Shown here piece by piece: positions 10,352 to 20,869 of a DNA stretch of 64,000 nt. The notes under the pieces are model-generated. The model searched no databases. It had not been told where the DNA came from and was given only the letters and a program-made list of their open reading frames with translations. A program made the position numbers and the translations under genes. The first letter of the stretch is position 1. Each line of letters begins with the position of its first letter. Source of the stretch: Gracilaria vermiculophylla (taxonomy: Eukaryota > Rhodophyta > Florideophyceae > Gracilariales > Gracilariaceae); NCBI GenBank assembly GCA_019155205.2, contig JAHNZQ020000308.1:5375215-5439214 (forward strand), in the 5' to 3' direction.

Positions 10352-11239
10352 ATTGGACTTCGAACATGGCACGAAAAGTCCACCTGATTTCCGGCTTTCG
10401 CAGGTACTCCTGGCATTTGATATGTCATATGAATGCTGGGTGTCTTAGCTTTTTGTGTATAAAACCTTGGCTTCAAATACAGAAAACAAACGTCGTAAGT
10501 TTTAGTAAGTGAAACACTGTAGCGTCCCATACGGTACTGTTTTCGTGTATACTCTTAATGTATCGTACGTACCAAGCTCGTGTCCACCAACAAAATCAAC
10601 GCCCACAGAGCCTGAATGTAGCTATACAATTTGGTCACACCTCAATTATTTCAACCTTTGGTGTCAACCAAGGACGATCCATCGACTTACTTTCCCAATC
10701 CATCGCTCGCTACATCTGCCGATTTTACAACCAACTGATTTTGAACACAGTTTAAAGCGCGATTTTGAGCAGCGCGAGAAGCAGCAATCTTGCGTCTCTG
10801 CTTGCGACGCTTGGGCAAAAACCTTCATTAGCGCATCTCTGCGCAGAGCAAGCTCAAGAAGGCGACGAAGTTCTGCAACACTTTGAAGGCAAAAACTGCC
10901 TTTGATCTTTGCTTTTAAAGCGGTCAAATGACCCCCGTTCGAATTGTTATCCCTGTCTCGTTATGGAGGAAATCTGAAACTCTGGTGTTTGAGTTCCATT
11001 CGACGAAATGCTTTAACTCGTACTCAAATGATTTACGAAAGGAGACTATTGAAAGCTACATGTTTTTAATTTCTTGTCACTGAGTTATGAAGGGAGTGGT
11101 TCATAAGGTTTTCCGTGAGGGGAAGAAGCTTGCTGCTCGTTTTTCATAGAATCGCGATTTGGAAGAAAAACGAGCTTTCAGAGGTGTTGATGAAAACGAC
11201 GCATTAATAATTTTCCGACGCATTGCAAGTTGAACTGTT
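10352..11239. repeat. Dispersed 0.9-kb repeat, copy 2
   Basis: Same orientation as 4913-5811 and alignable end to end, including the TATAAAACC box (about 10459). It lacks about 20 bp around 10920 (the CAGTACAGACTCCGCG part of copy 1) and gains about 25 bp near 10680. The minus-strand frame from about 10927 down to 10760 keeps the same reading as copy 1, while the neighbouring basic frame has a stop. It ends about 250 bp from the stop codon of the peroxidase gene. Confidence 0.6.
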
Positions 11240-11491
11240 ACGTTCTCATTTGAAGTTTTATTTTATGTGATTTATTGTAATGGCAAACGCTGAGCAGGAC
11301 ACAGCTTTCTTTTTCTCTGAAATAAATGTTTATCTGATCGGCATCAAACTTAAGATGTTGCTTTCTACCATGGATCATGGACCATCGAGTGGAATTATTT
11401 TGGAAACTTCAAAATTCATATACCTTTAAACCTCTATTCAGCGTTGAGTGACTTTAATATCACACAACACATATCATACCAACTTTGCATC

Positions 11492-13174
11492 TTAAGCCTT
11501 GAAAGAATTTGAATTTCCGGGAACAAATCTATTTTCAATATTGGAGTTTCTCTTCAAAATTTTGTTGAACAAGTTTTTCGGAGAGAATATGTCAGACCCA
11601 AGACTCGGATACGTCGAAAGAACAATATCAGGAACACGACCAGAAATCAGATAGAAGAACTGATCCCCGTCGCGGAGACGTCCGAACTCGGTTCTGAGAA
11701 AGGCATCAAGAGTGGGACCTACCACGGAACCGGGCTTTTTGTCTTCAGCCATCAGCCCGATCCATGCTTCTACCTTGTCTACATCACCGTATGCTTCCTC
11801 AAGGTTAGCAGCCGAAGACGTTGAAATCTGAGAGAAGCTTGAAACCCTGCTACCCAGGAAAAATTCACGAATGTCATTGAAAGACGGAATATTGTGGTCT
11901 CGAGCACGCTGCAAGTTGAGAGCCATTAAGTCAAATCCTTCCTCATTTGGAACCTCTTCGAACAGGAGGTTTCTCAAGCTGTCAACGATTTTTTCATCAA
12001 ACTCTTGCGCCTTAGTCACAATTGAGCCTCTAAGAAAGTCTTCCAGACCGTTTGCAACGAAATCCTCAGCGGTGAGGAAGAACATCTCAGTTGCAGGAAT
12101 AGGCGGAAGAGTTGTTCCTGTGGAATCCACTCTGGTCACATCATTTCCAACAAGTGTATGGCCAAGACGGAAGGCAGCCGTGGTGAACTCAACGCTCACG
12201 GTCGGATCCACAGATGAGTCATATCCAGAGTACGTGCTCAGTGTGGAGCCCAATAAAGCGGGAAGCCATTCGTTGTAGACAATCTTCTGGTATTCGGCAA
12301 TTGTGACTGCTCTTGCCATCTCAAATAGCTCATCAGGATCAGTGACACCAAAAGAAGGGTCTGATTCGAGAGTATCACAAATGAAATTGTGCTCTCGTAC
12401 CCATATTGTGTGCATGATTGTAAGCATAGGGGTTTCATTGCTTCTTGAGTCTCCAGCAGCAAAGAATCGAGCACCACCTCCCGGAGGACCGTTTTCTAAA
12501 CCGAAGCTGTTCAATGGAAGAAAATTACCGGCAGATGTCTTGAGGCGACAGTCACCATTGATTCGAAGAAGTTCATTGCGTTCTTCGTCAGGACCGTAAA
12601 CCGTCGACAGGTCCAAAGCGGATGTCGCTGCCGTGATCGGTCGTTCCACTGACGAGCCCTGAGAGACGGCAGCACGTTGAGAACGAAAAAATTCCAAAGG
12701 AGCCGAAAGAAAAGGATCATCTTCTGGAATTTCAATATCAAATGCCTCATTACTGTTGACGGGGGTAAGCGCAGAGTCGTGATCAATAAACTGACCGAAG
12801 AAGGTGAACAACTCATTCAATTTTCCAGAGTTGCTGTCTTCACCTTCCTGCTCCACTACAACGTTTGAGACCAGGCGGGGGCTGGGCAGATCCGCGCCAA
12901 TTGGTTGAATCGAGTTGAGATTGAAATAGCTGAATTGGGCTCGCCCCGCTTCTCCGAGAGCAGCATTTGCCGCCGAGGTGCATCTTCCGTTGATCGGGCG
13001 GAACGTTAATCCTACGCACTCCGGATCCGAACCAGAAGTAGCAAGTGATAGAGGTGGCGGCAGAGGAGAGAGAGCTCTAGCTCCCCTTCCCCTGGCGTTG
13101 GAAAATGGTGCCTGACCATGGACTGAGGAGCATAAAAGTCCAGCAACGCTCATGATGCAGATAAAGACCAACAT
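11492..13174 (-). CDS. Secreted animal-type haem peroxidase, 560 aa
   Basis: Member of the animal haem peroxidase (peroxidase-cyclooxygenase) superfamily, which oxidises substrates with H2O2 using a buried haem. Numbered from the ATG at 13174: signal peptide 1-21 (MLVFICIMSVAGLLCSSVHG); distal block FGQFIDHD with Gln128, Asp131 and catalytic His132; distal Arg244 and haem-linking Glu247 in GDSRSNE; WVREHN at 258-263; proximal His339 in FRLGHTL; Asn420 in LNLQRARDHN. All catalytic and both ester-linking residues of the myeloperoxidase family are present; the position of the myeloperoxidase-specific Met is Thr248. An in-frame ATG at 13336 lies upstream of the TATA box, and 13174 is the first ATG after it, so the shorter start is chosen. 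One exon; full length for the catalytic domain. A role in oxidative defence or halide oxidation is inferred. Confidence 0.93.
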   Translation of the reverse strand: MLVFICIMSVAGLLCSSVHGQAPFSNARGRGARALSPLPPPLSLATSGSDPECVGLTFRPINGRCTSAANAALGEAGRAQFSYFNLNSIQPIGADLPSPRLVSNVVVEQEGEDSNSGKLNELFTFFGQFIDHDSALTPVNSNEAFDIEIPEDDPFLSAPLEFFRSQRAAVSQGSSVERPITAATSALDLSTVYGPDEERNELLRINGDCRLKTSAGNFLPLNSFGLENGPPGGGARFFAAGDSRSNETPMLTIMHTIWVREHNFICDTLESDPSFGVTDPDELFEMARAVTIAEYQKIVYNEWLPALLGSTLSTYSGYDSSVDPTVSVEFTTAAFRLGHTLVGNDVTRVDSTGTTLPPIPATEMFFLTAEDFVANGLEDFLRGSIVTKAQEFDEKIVDSLRNLLFEEVPNEEGFDLMALNLQRARDHNIPSFNDIREFFLGSRVSSFSQISTSSAANLEEAYGDVDKVEAWIGLMAEDKKPGSVVGPTLDAFLRTEFGRLRDGDQFFYLISGRVPDIVLSTYPSLGSDIFSPKNLFNKILKRNSNIENRFVPGNSNSFKA

Positions 13175-13290
13175 TTGAGTTGTACTTTTGATGTCACAAG
13201 AGGTGGCTGATGCTAAAGTTTTGGAAAGGATCAATGGCAAACTTCCCCTGCTGCGAGTCGATTTGGTTCGAGGCAGAGGAGACAAGCGGC

Positions 13291-13297
13291 TTATATA
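13291..13297 (-). promoter_or_regulatory. TATA box of the peroxidase gene
   Basis: The plus strand reads TTATATA here (TATATAA on the gene strand), 117 bp upstream of the chosen ATG. No other ATG occurs between the expected transcription start (about 13265) and 13174, so this box decides the start codon. Confidence 0.6.
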
Positions 13298-13339
13298 GAG
13301 GATGTAGTGTTCAAAAAATGAGATGATAGTAGCCATTTT

Positions 13340-14267
13340 CTATAGGAGAAAAGCAGATATGCTCATTAGGGTTGGAAAATGGTCCATAATTCGCATCCAT
13401 GGGATGAGAAAATGAGCTGAGGAACTGAGACAACTTTTTGGTGTTTGGAAACATGAATCAACCATGAGAGGGCTCTTGTTCATAGAAGGGATCTATAGAA
13501 TTATTATTCTTGTAATTTACTTCCATCGGTGCGTGTTTTGAGCTCTAAACAGTGCTAGAAACTAGTTTCTTCATTAGTCTTATTGAAACTGTCTTATTTT
13601 TTCTTTTTGATCATGCATCAAGGAAGTAGTGTCATAGAGAACCCCATGTGTATACTGAACAACAAAAAGGCAGCAATTGAAGGTTAGGGGGTGAAAAAGA
13701 CAGGATTTGGGGTCATACATGCTCATAGAAAAGGAGGTGGAGAAGCATTGAACAGTTATTGAAATGGGAGAGCGTAGAAATATATTCTGCAGAGATTGCA
13801 TTTTTCTTAGTACGGCCGCATGTAAGCATTACGTTATATTTCCATAATCCGTAACGACTATGTTCGCATGATATGTGGTGCTTCGGATGACATGCCCTTG
13901 TGAATTGGCCTTGTTCTCTCTCTGGAGTTCTCCAAAGCCGATTAGCATTCGTGATTTCATGCATAAGTTTACAGTGGAAGCATGCTTGGAGAAAAGTAGT
14001 GGGCTGGACGCATTGCACCTTGCCGAGGAGTCTGCCTGAACATGCTGCATTCATTGCAATACATGTGTCACACCGAAATAAAGACTGTACAACTCCTGGA
14101 ACGAAATTGAGGCATCAATGACGAACGTACGCAAATACAAATGGAAGCTGATGAGGGTCCAAACGTGTGAATGAAATTAACTCGAGCAATCGAGTCGCAC
14201 GGAAATATTGCTGAAGGAATCCATGATTTGATCATAATAAAAGTGGGTTCTTTTTCGACCTCCAGAA
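13340..14267. other. Intergenic, no gene recognised
   Basis: The longest open frame (113 codons, minus strand, 14054-13713) has no motif, no signal peptide and no TATA box at a suitable distance; I take it as chance. This stretch has no counterpart in the second unit. Confidence 0.4.
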
Positions 14268-14273
14268 CTCAAA

Positions 14274-14340
14274 TTCAAGTGAATTCAATTTGTGCAACGC
14301 ACGATGTACTTTGCACCAATTGAATTCACTCAAACTTGAA
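14274..14340. repeat. Hairpin-forming inverted repeat
   Basis: Arms 14274-14297 and 14311-14340 are complementary over 24 bp, apart from one mismatch and a 6-bp bulge in the right arm. They centre on GTGAATTCAATT and enclose a 13-base loop. It could be a small foldback element or fold in RNA. Confidence 0.6.
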
Positions 14341-14639
14341 ATTATTCAAGGAAACATGTACAAGAAAACCATACTGCGCTAAATACAGTCATTTTAAAGT
14401 TACACTGTAAGGATCTTCTGAATAATTTCTCACCAATGTTCTAAAGTATACTGCACGCTCCAGGAGTAGTCTCCCGAAATCAAAAGACATCATGAAAACC
14501 ATATAGCGTCACAATGAAACAATGAGGAACACTTTTCGGAACTTAACAAGATGGCAATGACAGCGGAACTACAGTATCTTTTTTTAGTGTACCCGAGAAC
14601 AATATATGTCCCTTCGACATCAGCACTTGACAGTATTGC

Positions 14640-15520
14640 TCAAATACAAAGTGATAGAGCATGTAAACATTCAAACATTAAAACCCGCCAAACAAACAAG
14701 TACTCTGTAAATGCTACTCACTACCGTTGGAGTGCTAATGTCATTGAGCTTTGACACATGTGTTGTAGTCACGGCGTAGCTGACGTGAGTCAGTTTGTGC
14801 TCCGGAATTTCTCTATGCTTCAACCCCATCGAGTGAAAAATGAATCAATCACGAATGCGCTCTTATGGACCCAGCAATCATCAGGAATGAATATTGCTTT
14901 CGCTTCATTTTGCATTTCAAGTACTTGCACGCACTACATTTCTTTTCGCTGCGCAGGACACCCAAAACCCTCGATATTGAAAAGCGATCAGGGTGGCTTT
15001 CGGGTGTTCTTGATTTTCAGAACGACCCTTGCAATTGCAATGCTAGAAACGCACACAATTGGCGTTTGATTTTATGATTTCAAAAGTCGTTCACTTGCAA
15101 ATAGGTACACCATTAAAGAGGGTCACGCGGTCACCCTAAATCAGTAACGGAAACAACATTTTGAACAATGCAAAATATATGATCCACATTTGTTTTTTTG
15201 TTTTTTTGGGGGACACAAAGCTTACACTATGTCCAACCTAAAATGCACAAAACAACGTTTTTGTGAACACACAAATGTCGAAAATATATATTAATCAAAT
15301 TTAAGAAAAAGGCCGATTTGTTATTTGATTTCTTACATTTTATTGGTCGCACCGACCATGGAAAACAAAAAAAGCAATGTGAAAAAGTTATAATCGCATC
15401 ACATTGAACTTGTTTATTAAACATGGTGCCAAAAAGCGCGGGGTATGATGAATTCAGAGGGCGCCCGGGGTACGTCTCCTTAAAATAAAAAAAGAATTGA
15501 GAAAAAGTTGAGATCAGTAC
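14640..15520. repeat. Duplicated segment X, copy 1
   Basis: Aligns with 40660-41510: AGCTTTGACACAT.TGTTGTAG at the left, AAGTACTTGCACGCACTA in the middle, and GAGGGCGCCC.G.GTACGTCTCC at the right. Open frames inside are not kept in phase between the copies, so it is probably non-coding. In copy 2 the segment is followed by 2.7 kb containing an F-box gene that is absent here. Confidence 0.7.
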
Positions 15521-15559
15521 TTTTCTTGAAAGTAAATCTACGTTCCTTGATAAGTGTTT

Positions 15560-17049
15560 CAATTATATTCAAGTAATTCTAAGACTGCAATATAAAAAGC
15601 ATAATAAGAGACAACATTGTACAAAAACAACTATTACATTGTGCTCGGATTCATGGGATATTCTGGGTTATTTTGATCATCCAAAAAACGTCTCTGGAAC
15701 TATTCTTTTGGACAAAAATATCTCTGTAAATTCGAAACATATGTTTGCTTGTCGTTGGCAAGAGTAGGTAACGCGCAAAGGATGGAATACAAAGACAGTA
15801 GGATGGCAGGTGGTTTTCCTGTTGAACACTGGAGCTGCTATGAACGATTCAGCAGCAATGAAAACGCGGAGAGTTCTTTGTATAGCTGCCCTCATCCAGC
15901 ACGCTCGCTTATTGTTTTGGCTGGATTCAAAGCTATGATAGCTAGTGTCAACAACGCTAGTTAAAAAGCAAAGTTAAAGACGGCCGCCTATCTATTTAGA
16001 ACCAACAACCTAAGAACGCGGGTGTCTATACATCAATGAACTCACGAGTTGGAACAACGGATATATAAAGTTCTAAAATGAGGGAGCAACAATTCTGTAA
16101 ACACTCTCTACGACAGGGTTTGTGATAGGCCAGGAAAAGAAAAAGAGAATTTGTTGAAAAGTAAGCAAATAATGAGTTTTCTCGTGATGCACCGATTTCG
16201 CCAGAAACTAGAATTTGAATGCACACCATCGGTTTCTGACATGTCCCCCGAGAGCCACTTTGAATACCAAAAATTGTTGATGCCAAAGGGTTTTTGCTGT
16301 CATACGAATCTCACAACTCTCAGTATATCGATTTCTCGTGCCTTTTACTTTACATACTGCACATGTCGGGGTAATGTGTCTTTCGAATAGCACATGCACA
16401 AAGAAAAGCAAAGATTAATCATCTAAACGTAGATGTATTCAACGTGTGCTTCCCTATATTTTGCAACCGCTTCATAAACTCTACCGATACATCCCTCATC
16501 ATGCGAACGTGCACTATCTGATTTAAAGCGCAGAATAGCTCAAGAATATAGCTACACGAGTGGAATGTATCAAAAACTAAACTAATGGAACGCAGAAAAA
16601 AGTATTAGCGACAGCAAAATTGCACATCACCCTAAAAGGCAAGAGGCGTACTGAAGACGTAAGGACAGCGACATCCATGCGGTTGCAATCTAGGATTGCG
16701 ATTGGGAGTCGCTTTCCATGGCTTGGACCTCGAAGCGGTGACATTCTGCGACTGTCTACTGTTTAGTCAAATGTAACACTCTAATGGTTCCCAACCATAT
16801 CCATTCAGTGAGCAATAAATACTTTTGCAAGTCTAAAAATTCAACTGCGTTCCCCAAAGTTCTAATTTTTAAATTGGAAGTACATATTGCTACGCTGCAC
16901 TGCGCCAAATTCGTTCTCTCCTGCTGCAATGTTCTAATTACATGAAAATTGGTACACCAACGCTCGAATGCAGCACAAACTTGATTGTGACCCTCAATGA
17001 GCTTTCATTCTCTGAATCTTTTGATCTCTCATTTGAACTCAGAAGTTCA
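15560..17049. repeat. Duplicated segment Y, copy 1
   Basis: Matches 44250-46472 in pieces: 15650-15970 with 44255-44930, 16040-16400 with 45460-45800, and 16420-17049 with 45830-46472. The last block is the most similar (AAACTAAACTAATGGAACGCAG is shared). No frame is conserved through indels, so this is upstream non-coding DNA of the 112-aa gene that travelled with it. Confidence 0.65.
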
Positions 17050-17076
17050 GAATTATAGCATTACGCATCGTAATTC
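17050..17076. promoter_or_regulatory. Dyad upstream of the 112-aa gene
   Basis: GAATTAT...ATAATTC-type imperfect palindrome, 239 bp before the ATG. The same motif stands 238 bp before the ATG of the other two copies (17748 and 46473). Constant spacing may simply reflect common descent; a binding site is a guess. A TTAAATA at 17150 could serve as TATA box. Confidence 0.3.
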
Positions 17077-17288
17077 AAAGCATCCAATTTGTACTAATCA
17101 TGTTCATGATTAACATGAAGGCTTTTGAATTTACTGTGATGACAACAACTTAAATAGTTGTTCAATATGTTTTCATGCTGCAAATACCTTCGTTCGACTG
17201 CTTAGCGTGCCTCAACCGCCATTCAGTTTCGATCCAACACTCAGCCATATCAACGTCTTTCAACACTCAATCTCGTTTTTTACTCAAC

Positions 17289-17627
17289 ATGTCCAACTTT
17301 TTCTGCTTTAGAAAAGCACCTGATGCGAAGACGAAGAAGCTCCACTTTCTTCGTCGTTCTCTTGAGCGGATTCGACGCCAGTTTCGATTCTTTACAAGCC
17401 ATGAAAAATGTAGTCAAGAATCGGTGCGTGCGCGTGTAGAAGATTTAACAGATTTGGAAGTTCCGGATGTTCCGGAGATCTCAAAGGACCTGATAAAGCG
17501 TTCCAACAGTTTTGAAACGATTTCGATCGCTAGCTCTCCTTCAGATGATAGATTACAATATCAAAATAATGATTGTCCATATTTTTGGGAGCCTGATTAC
17601 ATTCCAGACTATTCAACGTTGTTGTAG
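17289..17627 (+). CDS. 112-aa Arg-rich/acidic protein of a new small family, copy 1
   Basis: Product begins MSNFFCF. Layout: short Cys/Phe start; a Lys/Arg helix (LRRSLERIRRQFRFF, about 20-35); an acidic middle with repeated LEVPDVPEI; a Ser-rich block (FETISIASSPSDD); and a Cys-Pro-Tyr-Phe-Trp end closing in DYIPDYSTLL. The frame is open 38 codons further upstream, but in the copy at 46711 the equivalent upstream bases are read in another frame, while similarity in frame starts at MSNFF; hence this start. No signal peptide or membrane segment. Roughly 85-90 percent identical to copy 3. The Ser/Asp tail resembles phosphorylation sites. Family and function not recognised. Confidence 0.65.
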   Translation: MSNFFCFRKAPDAKTKKLHFLRRSLERIRRQFRFFTSHEKCSQESVRARVEDLTDLEVPDVPEISKDLIKRSNSFETISIASSPSDDRLQYQNNDCPYFWEPDYIPDYSTLL

Positions 17628-17747
17628 TTGTTGCATATGTCTTTTTATCGATGGTTTTTTTTGTGATTGCTCATATGGTGCTCTACCTTGAGATCATTTG
17701 TAGAATTCTCCGAATCTATGGATTTCTAATTTGAACTCACTGGTTCA

Positions 17748-17774
17748 GAATTATAGCATTAAGCATCATAATGC
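17748..17774. promoter_or_regulatory. Dyad upstream of the broken copy
   Basis: Same GAATTATAGCATTAAGCATCATAA motif as at 17050 and 46473, with one arm base changed (TAATGC in place of TAATTC), 238 bp before the degenerate gene's ATG. Confidence 0.25.
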
Positions 17775-17985
17775 AAAGCATCCAATTTGTACAAATCACG
17801 TTTATAATTAATATGAGGACCTTTGAGTTTACTGCGATAACAACATCTCAAATAGTTGCTCAATGTGTGGTCATGCTTCGACTACCTATAATCGACTGCT
17901 TAGCGTGCCTCAACCGCCATTCAGTTTTAATCCGACACTCAGCCAGACCAGCGTCTTTCGACCCCCAATCTCGTTTTTACTCAAC

Positions 17986-18325
17986 ATGTCGAACTATTTT
18001 TGCTCTAAATAAGGACCTGATGCAAAGACGACGAAGCTTCAATTTTTTTTGTCGTTCTTTTCACCGGATTCGACGCCAGTTTCGAAGCTTCAGAAGCCAT
18101 GAAAAAAGTAGTGAAAAATTGATGCATGCGAGAGTAGAAGATTTAACATATTTGGAAGTTCCGGAAGTTCCAAAAATCTTGAATGACCTTATCAAGCGTT
18201 CTCACAGTTTTAAAACGATTATCCTTGAAAGTTCTCCTTCTGATAACGGTTTTAAAGATCGAAATGATGATAGTTCGTATGTTTTGGAGCCTGATTGCAT
18301 TCCACAATACTCAAGGTTGCTTTAG
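17986..18325 (+). pseudogene. 112-aa family, copy 2, broken
   Basis: Tandem neighbour of 17289-17627. Starts MSNYFCSK, then codon 9 is TAA (a Lys codon in copies 1 and 3). About 45 bases later an extra T in a T-run shifts the frame. After the shift the frame matches again (RIRRQF, RARVEDL-like, LEVPEVPKI, LIKRSHSF, SSPSDN, final SRLL). Two independent lesions and loss of the terminal Cys and Trp residues mark a pseudogene, though a long 3' frame survives and could mislead gene callers. Confidence 0.8.
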
Positions 18326-18916
18326 TTCCTGCATATTTCTTTTCATCGATACTTTTTTGTGATTGTTCCTATGGGGTTCTACATTGAGATCATTTGTAGT
18401 GTTGTGTAAGATTCCCGGTACGTTCAGTCAAAATGTGCCAGTGTGCAATTGCATTGCAGAAAACACATTTCTGTAGCATCCCTCGGCTCGATATCTTTTG
18501 TTTCCGTTGTGATCAGCAGAAACCCCACGAAAGCAAGGCAAACTCGCAGAGAGCACTGAGGAATAACACAGATCAATAATGGATTCCTTTCAACAAATTA
18601 ATTAAAAAACATGCCGACAAATTCAGCCCTGTTTCATTTCGTTTTGGTGTAAGTGTCCATCAATGATTAAATTATTTGGCGTTACGCCCGCATGCCTCAG
18701 CTTGTTTGGGTAGCCCATGTTTGCTTCCTTCACTCCCAAATGACCGTTATGGCATTTTGCGATGTTTAAGCCTTTCGTGAATGGAAGCTACGGCTGCTGC
18801 AGATAAAAAAAAGTTACACGACACCGTGTGTATTAGAGAATGGGTTGAAGAAGTCCGACTAGGCTTGAAGATTTGCGGGTACCAGCTGAGGCAACAATAA
18901 ACCTCATGTCGATGGG
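18326..18916. repeat. End segment of the tandem unit, copy 1
   Basis: 18400-18800 matches 47130-47550 and, from 18490, 6230-6570. It joins directly to the start of the broken F-box/LRR-like copy at 18917. The Cys-rich secreted gene present between these landmarks in the first unit is not here. Confidence 0.6.
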
Positions 18917-18988
18917 CCTTTAAACATCATTTCAGCAAAAAAGCGAATAATGTTGCAACTGCACGTATTGAGAGGTGTCCGTGGCTAG
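18917..18988 (-). pseudogene. F-box/LRR-like pseudogene, fragment 1 (3' side)
   Basis: Matches 7857-7926 of the intact gene (AAACATCATTTC.GC..A.AAGCGAATAATGTTGCAA). The last 120 or so codons of the gene, left of this point, are missing. Element C begins at 18989, and the gene continues at 26065. Confidence 0.75.
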
Positions 18989-19085
18989 TGAATTGAACAG
19001 GAGAAAGTAAGCGGTAGGTTAAAAAAACTTTATTCTAGGGCTTCGATGTCTGTGCTAACCCACAGCACCACGTCTTTATATAGAC

Positions 19086-20552
19086 CTCATGAAGTGCAAC
19101 GCCATCCAGGAAGTTCATCTTGGCCTTTTTGGAGTACAGTGGATTCTAAGGTGATATTGTCTTGTGGTTTTACAAAGGGGTATTCTTTAGAACTGTTCGT
19201 ATTTTATCAACTAAGCCCCGTGGTCAATTATTCAGCTCAAGCGCGTTACAGTACTCTCGCGAAACTATAGAATTTAGATTTATTTTCGCTTATTAATATA
19301 GGTAGTTAGACTAGTATGCAGTAGTGAGACCTGTCAAGGGGTGCTCCCGCTACTACACGTAGTCTGCCTGATGAGCCCGAAATCTAGGAGAAGTAAACCA
19401 AGTACCTTTGACTTTTCTTCTGCTTTCTCAGTTTGGAGACTCTTGTCAAAGGCCTCCAGCTTTAAAAGCCGTCGATCCCCAGGTTGCCTCAAAGCAGTGC
19501 CTGTTGAAGCAGAGTGCGCTCAGTGAGCCCCCTGCTCCCCTTGGTGCTTGTGGACCCCGTCTTAAGATAGCTCCGACTATTGAACGTCATTCCCGGAGAC
19601 AACCTCAAGGAACCTGGGCCGTTGGAGTGACCAAATAGTCCTAACAGACATATTGCACTATCATCTCGAAAGGAAAACTGACTAGACCACAACTATGTCG
19701 ATTCAGCGGATTCCGTGTAGGCGAGATATACATATATATATATATATACATATATGAAGAGGTTTAATGTCCCGGGCGCGATTTACGCCCGTTTCCACGG
19801 TGGACTCCAAAGTAGCCAACCCGGCGCGTGTCATGCGATGTGGCACGCGCGCCAGATGGCCTCCGGACAAGCGCGTGGCAACTGATCGTGGCCCGCTGGC
19901 TACAATGTGGGTGCCGGATGGCACCAGCTTTGCACGGTTATTTTAGCATTTTCGATATTTAGTTATTTAGCTATTTTGGCTATTTCGTTCTTTGAGCTAC
20001 AGTACGTAGAGTGACGGCACTTCGACCGTCGTGCCCAGTACGTCCCTCCGCGCGATATCTCCGGTCTGAACTTGCCGCCCACGCTGGTATCTGTTTCCAT
20101 CGTGTGAAAGTACACCGTGGACTGCAGACGTCAGCCGCCCTTGACGACAAGAACCACTGTCTGGACCACTCTTTCCCTCGTTCAGGTTTGCCCTCGTACG
20201 AGGTTAGCCCCATCAGACCCCCTGTTTATCCCTTTTCCGACTCCGTCCGCCACCCGCTCATCGCGGCTTGCCCGATACCGGCGTGGCACAACATATTACC
20301 TGGCCGTGCCGAGATAGCCCGATATCTTACAGGAATATCTCACCGAACTTACGGAAACTGTCTCAATCACAGGACCCGCCGGATCCTCGATTTCTCCATT
20401 TTTATTTCCTCCTGCACCCGTTGAGGAGGCTTGGCCCCAAAGTTACGCTCGGCTCGTATGCCCTTCCCGAGGAAATCTCTGGCTCTATACAACCTCGCAA
20501 GAGGAAGGTTTCGAACATCCTTCATGGTACTTTCCGCGTTGGGGCATTGCAC
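19086..20552. mobile_element. Insertion in the C LTR carrying an A-family LTR
   Basis: 19130-19691 is a copy of the A-element LTR (compare 26272-26826 and 36304-37358). It starts TGGAGTACAGTGGATTCT and ends ACCACA, including the shared GTATTTTA.CAA.T.AG and GAATTTAGATTTATTTT parts. The rest (19692-20552) begins with an AT microsatellite and then a GC-rich stretch matching nothing else here. So it is not a plain solo LTR, but part of a truncated or chimeric element. Confidence 0.6.
19726..19755. repeat. AT microsatellite
   Basis: Thirty bases of alternating A/T broken only by two C, immediately followed by a GC-rich stretch (19770-20320). Confidence 0.9.
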
Positions 20553-20715
20553 TACACTTTAGATTTTCCCCATTGGAGAAATCCAGAACAAAGCTGTGAG
20601 TTGGCCAGCACAGCAAACGGACCTGGACAGGTTCCAGACATTTAGAGAGACGTCAATGAACTGTCTTTTGACGTCAAACGTAATATATAAAGAGTGACTT
20701 GCAAACAGTGTATCA

Positions 20716-20735
20716 CATATTTCTTCTCCTCCTAC
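20716..20735 (-). other. Polypurine tract of element C
   Basis: On the element strand this reads AGGAGGAGAAGAAATATG directly against the 3' LTR, the expected second-strand priming site. Confidence 0.65.
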
Positions 20736-20869
20736 TAGTGGCATCCTCTCCACTGATGTTTTGGTATTATTCCTGCTTGTCGAATATACTCCTGTTTTAC
20801 TCCAGTATCTGCTCCATCTTTGTCAACAAACGATTTCTTGCTTAACCTTTCAGCATCAGGTTTGGGCTC

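Larger units (their letters stand above)
18989..20715 (-). repeat. 3' LTR of element C, interrupted
   Basis: 18989-19085 and about 20553-20715 together give about 260 bp collinear with 25806-26064 (shared CTTCGATGTCT.TG, GCACCACG.CTTTA, then TTAGATT, CATATAAAGAGT.ACTTGCAAACAGT). The bases between them are a later insertion. Confidence 0.8.

Noticed and set aside
13175..13336. Upstream extension of the peroxidase to the first in-frame ATG
   Set aside because: It would hide the signal peptide at residue 55, and the ATG lies upstream of the TATA box at 13291-13297.
13713..14054. 113-codon minus-strand frame
   Set aside because: No motif, signal peptide, duplicate or promoter; composition looks random.
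15227..15562. 111-codon minus frame in segment X
   Set aside because: Not kept in phase in 41240-41540; T/A-rich composition explains its Phe/Lys content.
17175..17288. 38-codon N-terminal extension of the 112-aa protein
   Set aside because: The matching DNA before copy 3 is read in a different frame, so the extension is not conserved as protein.
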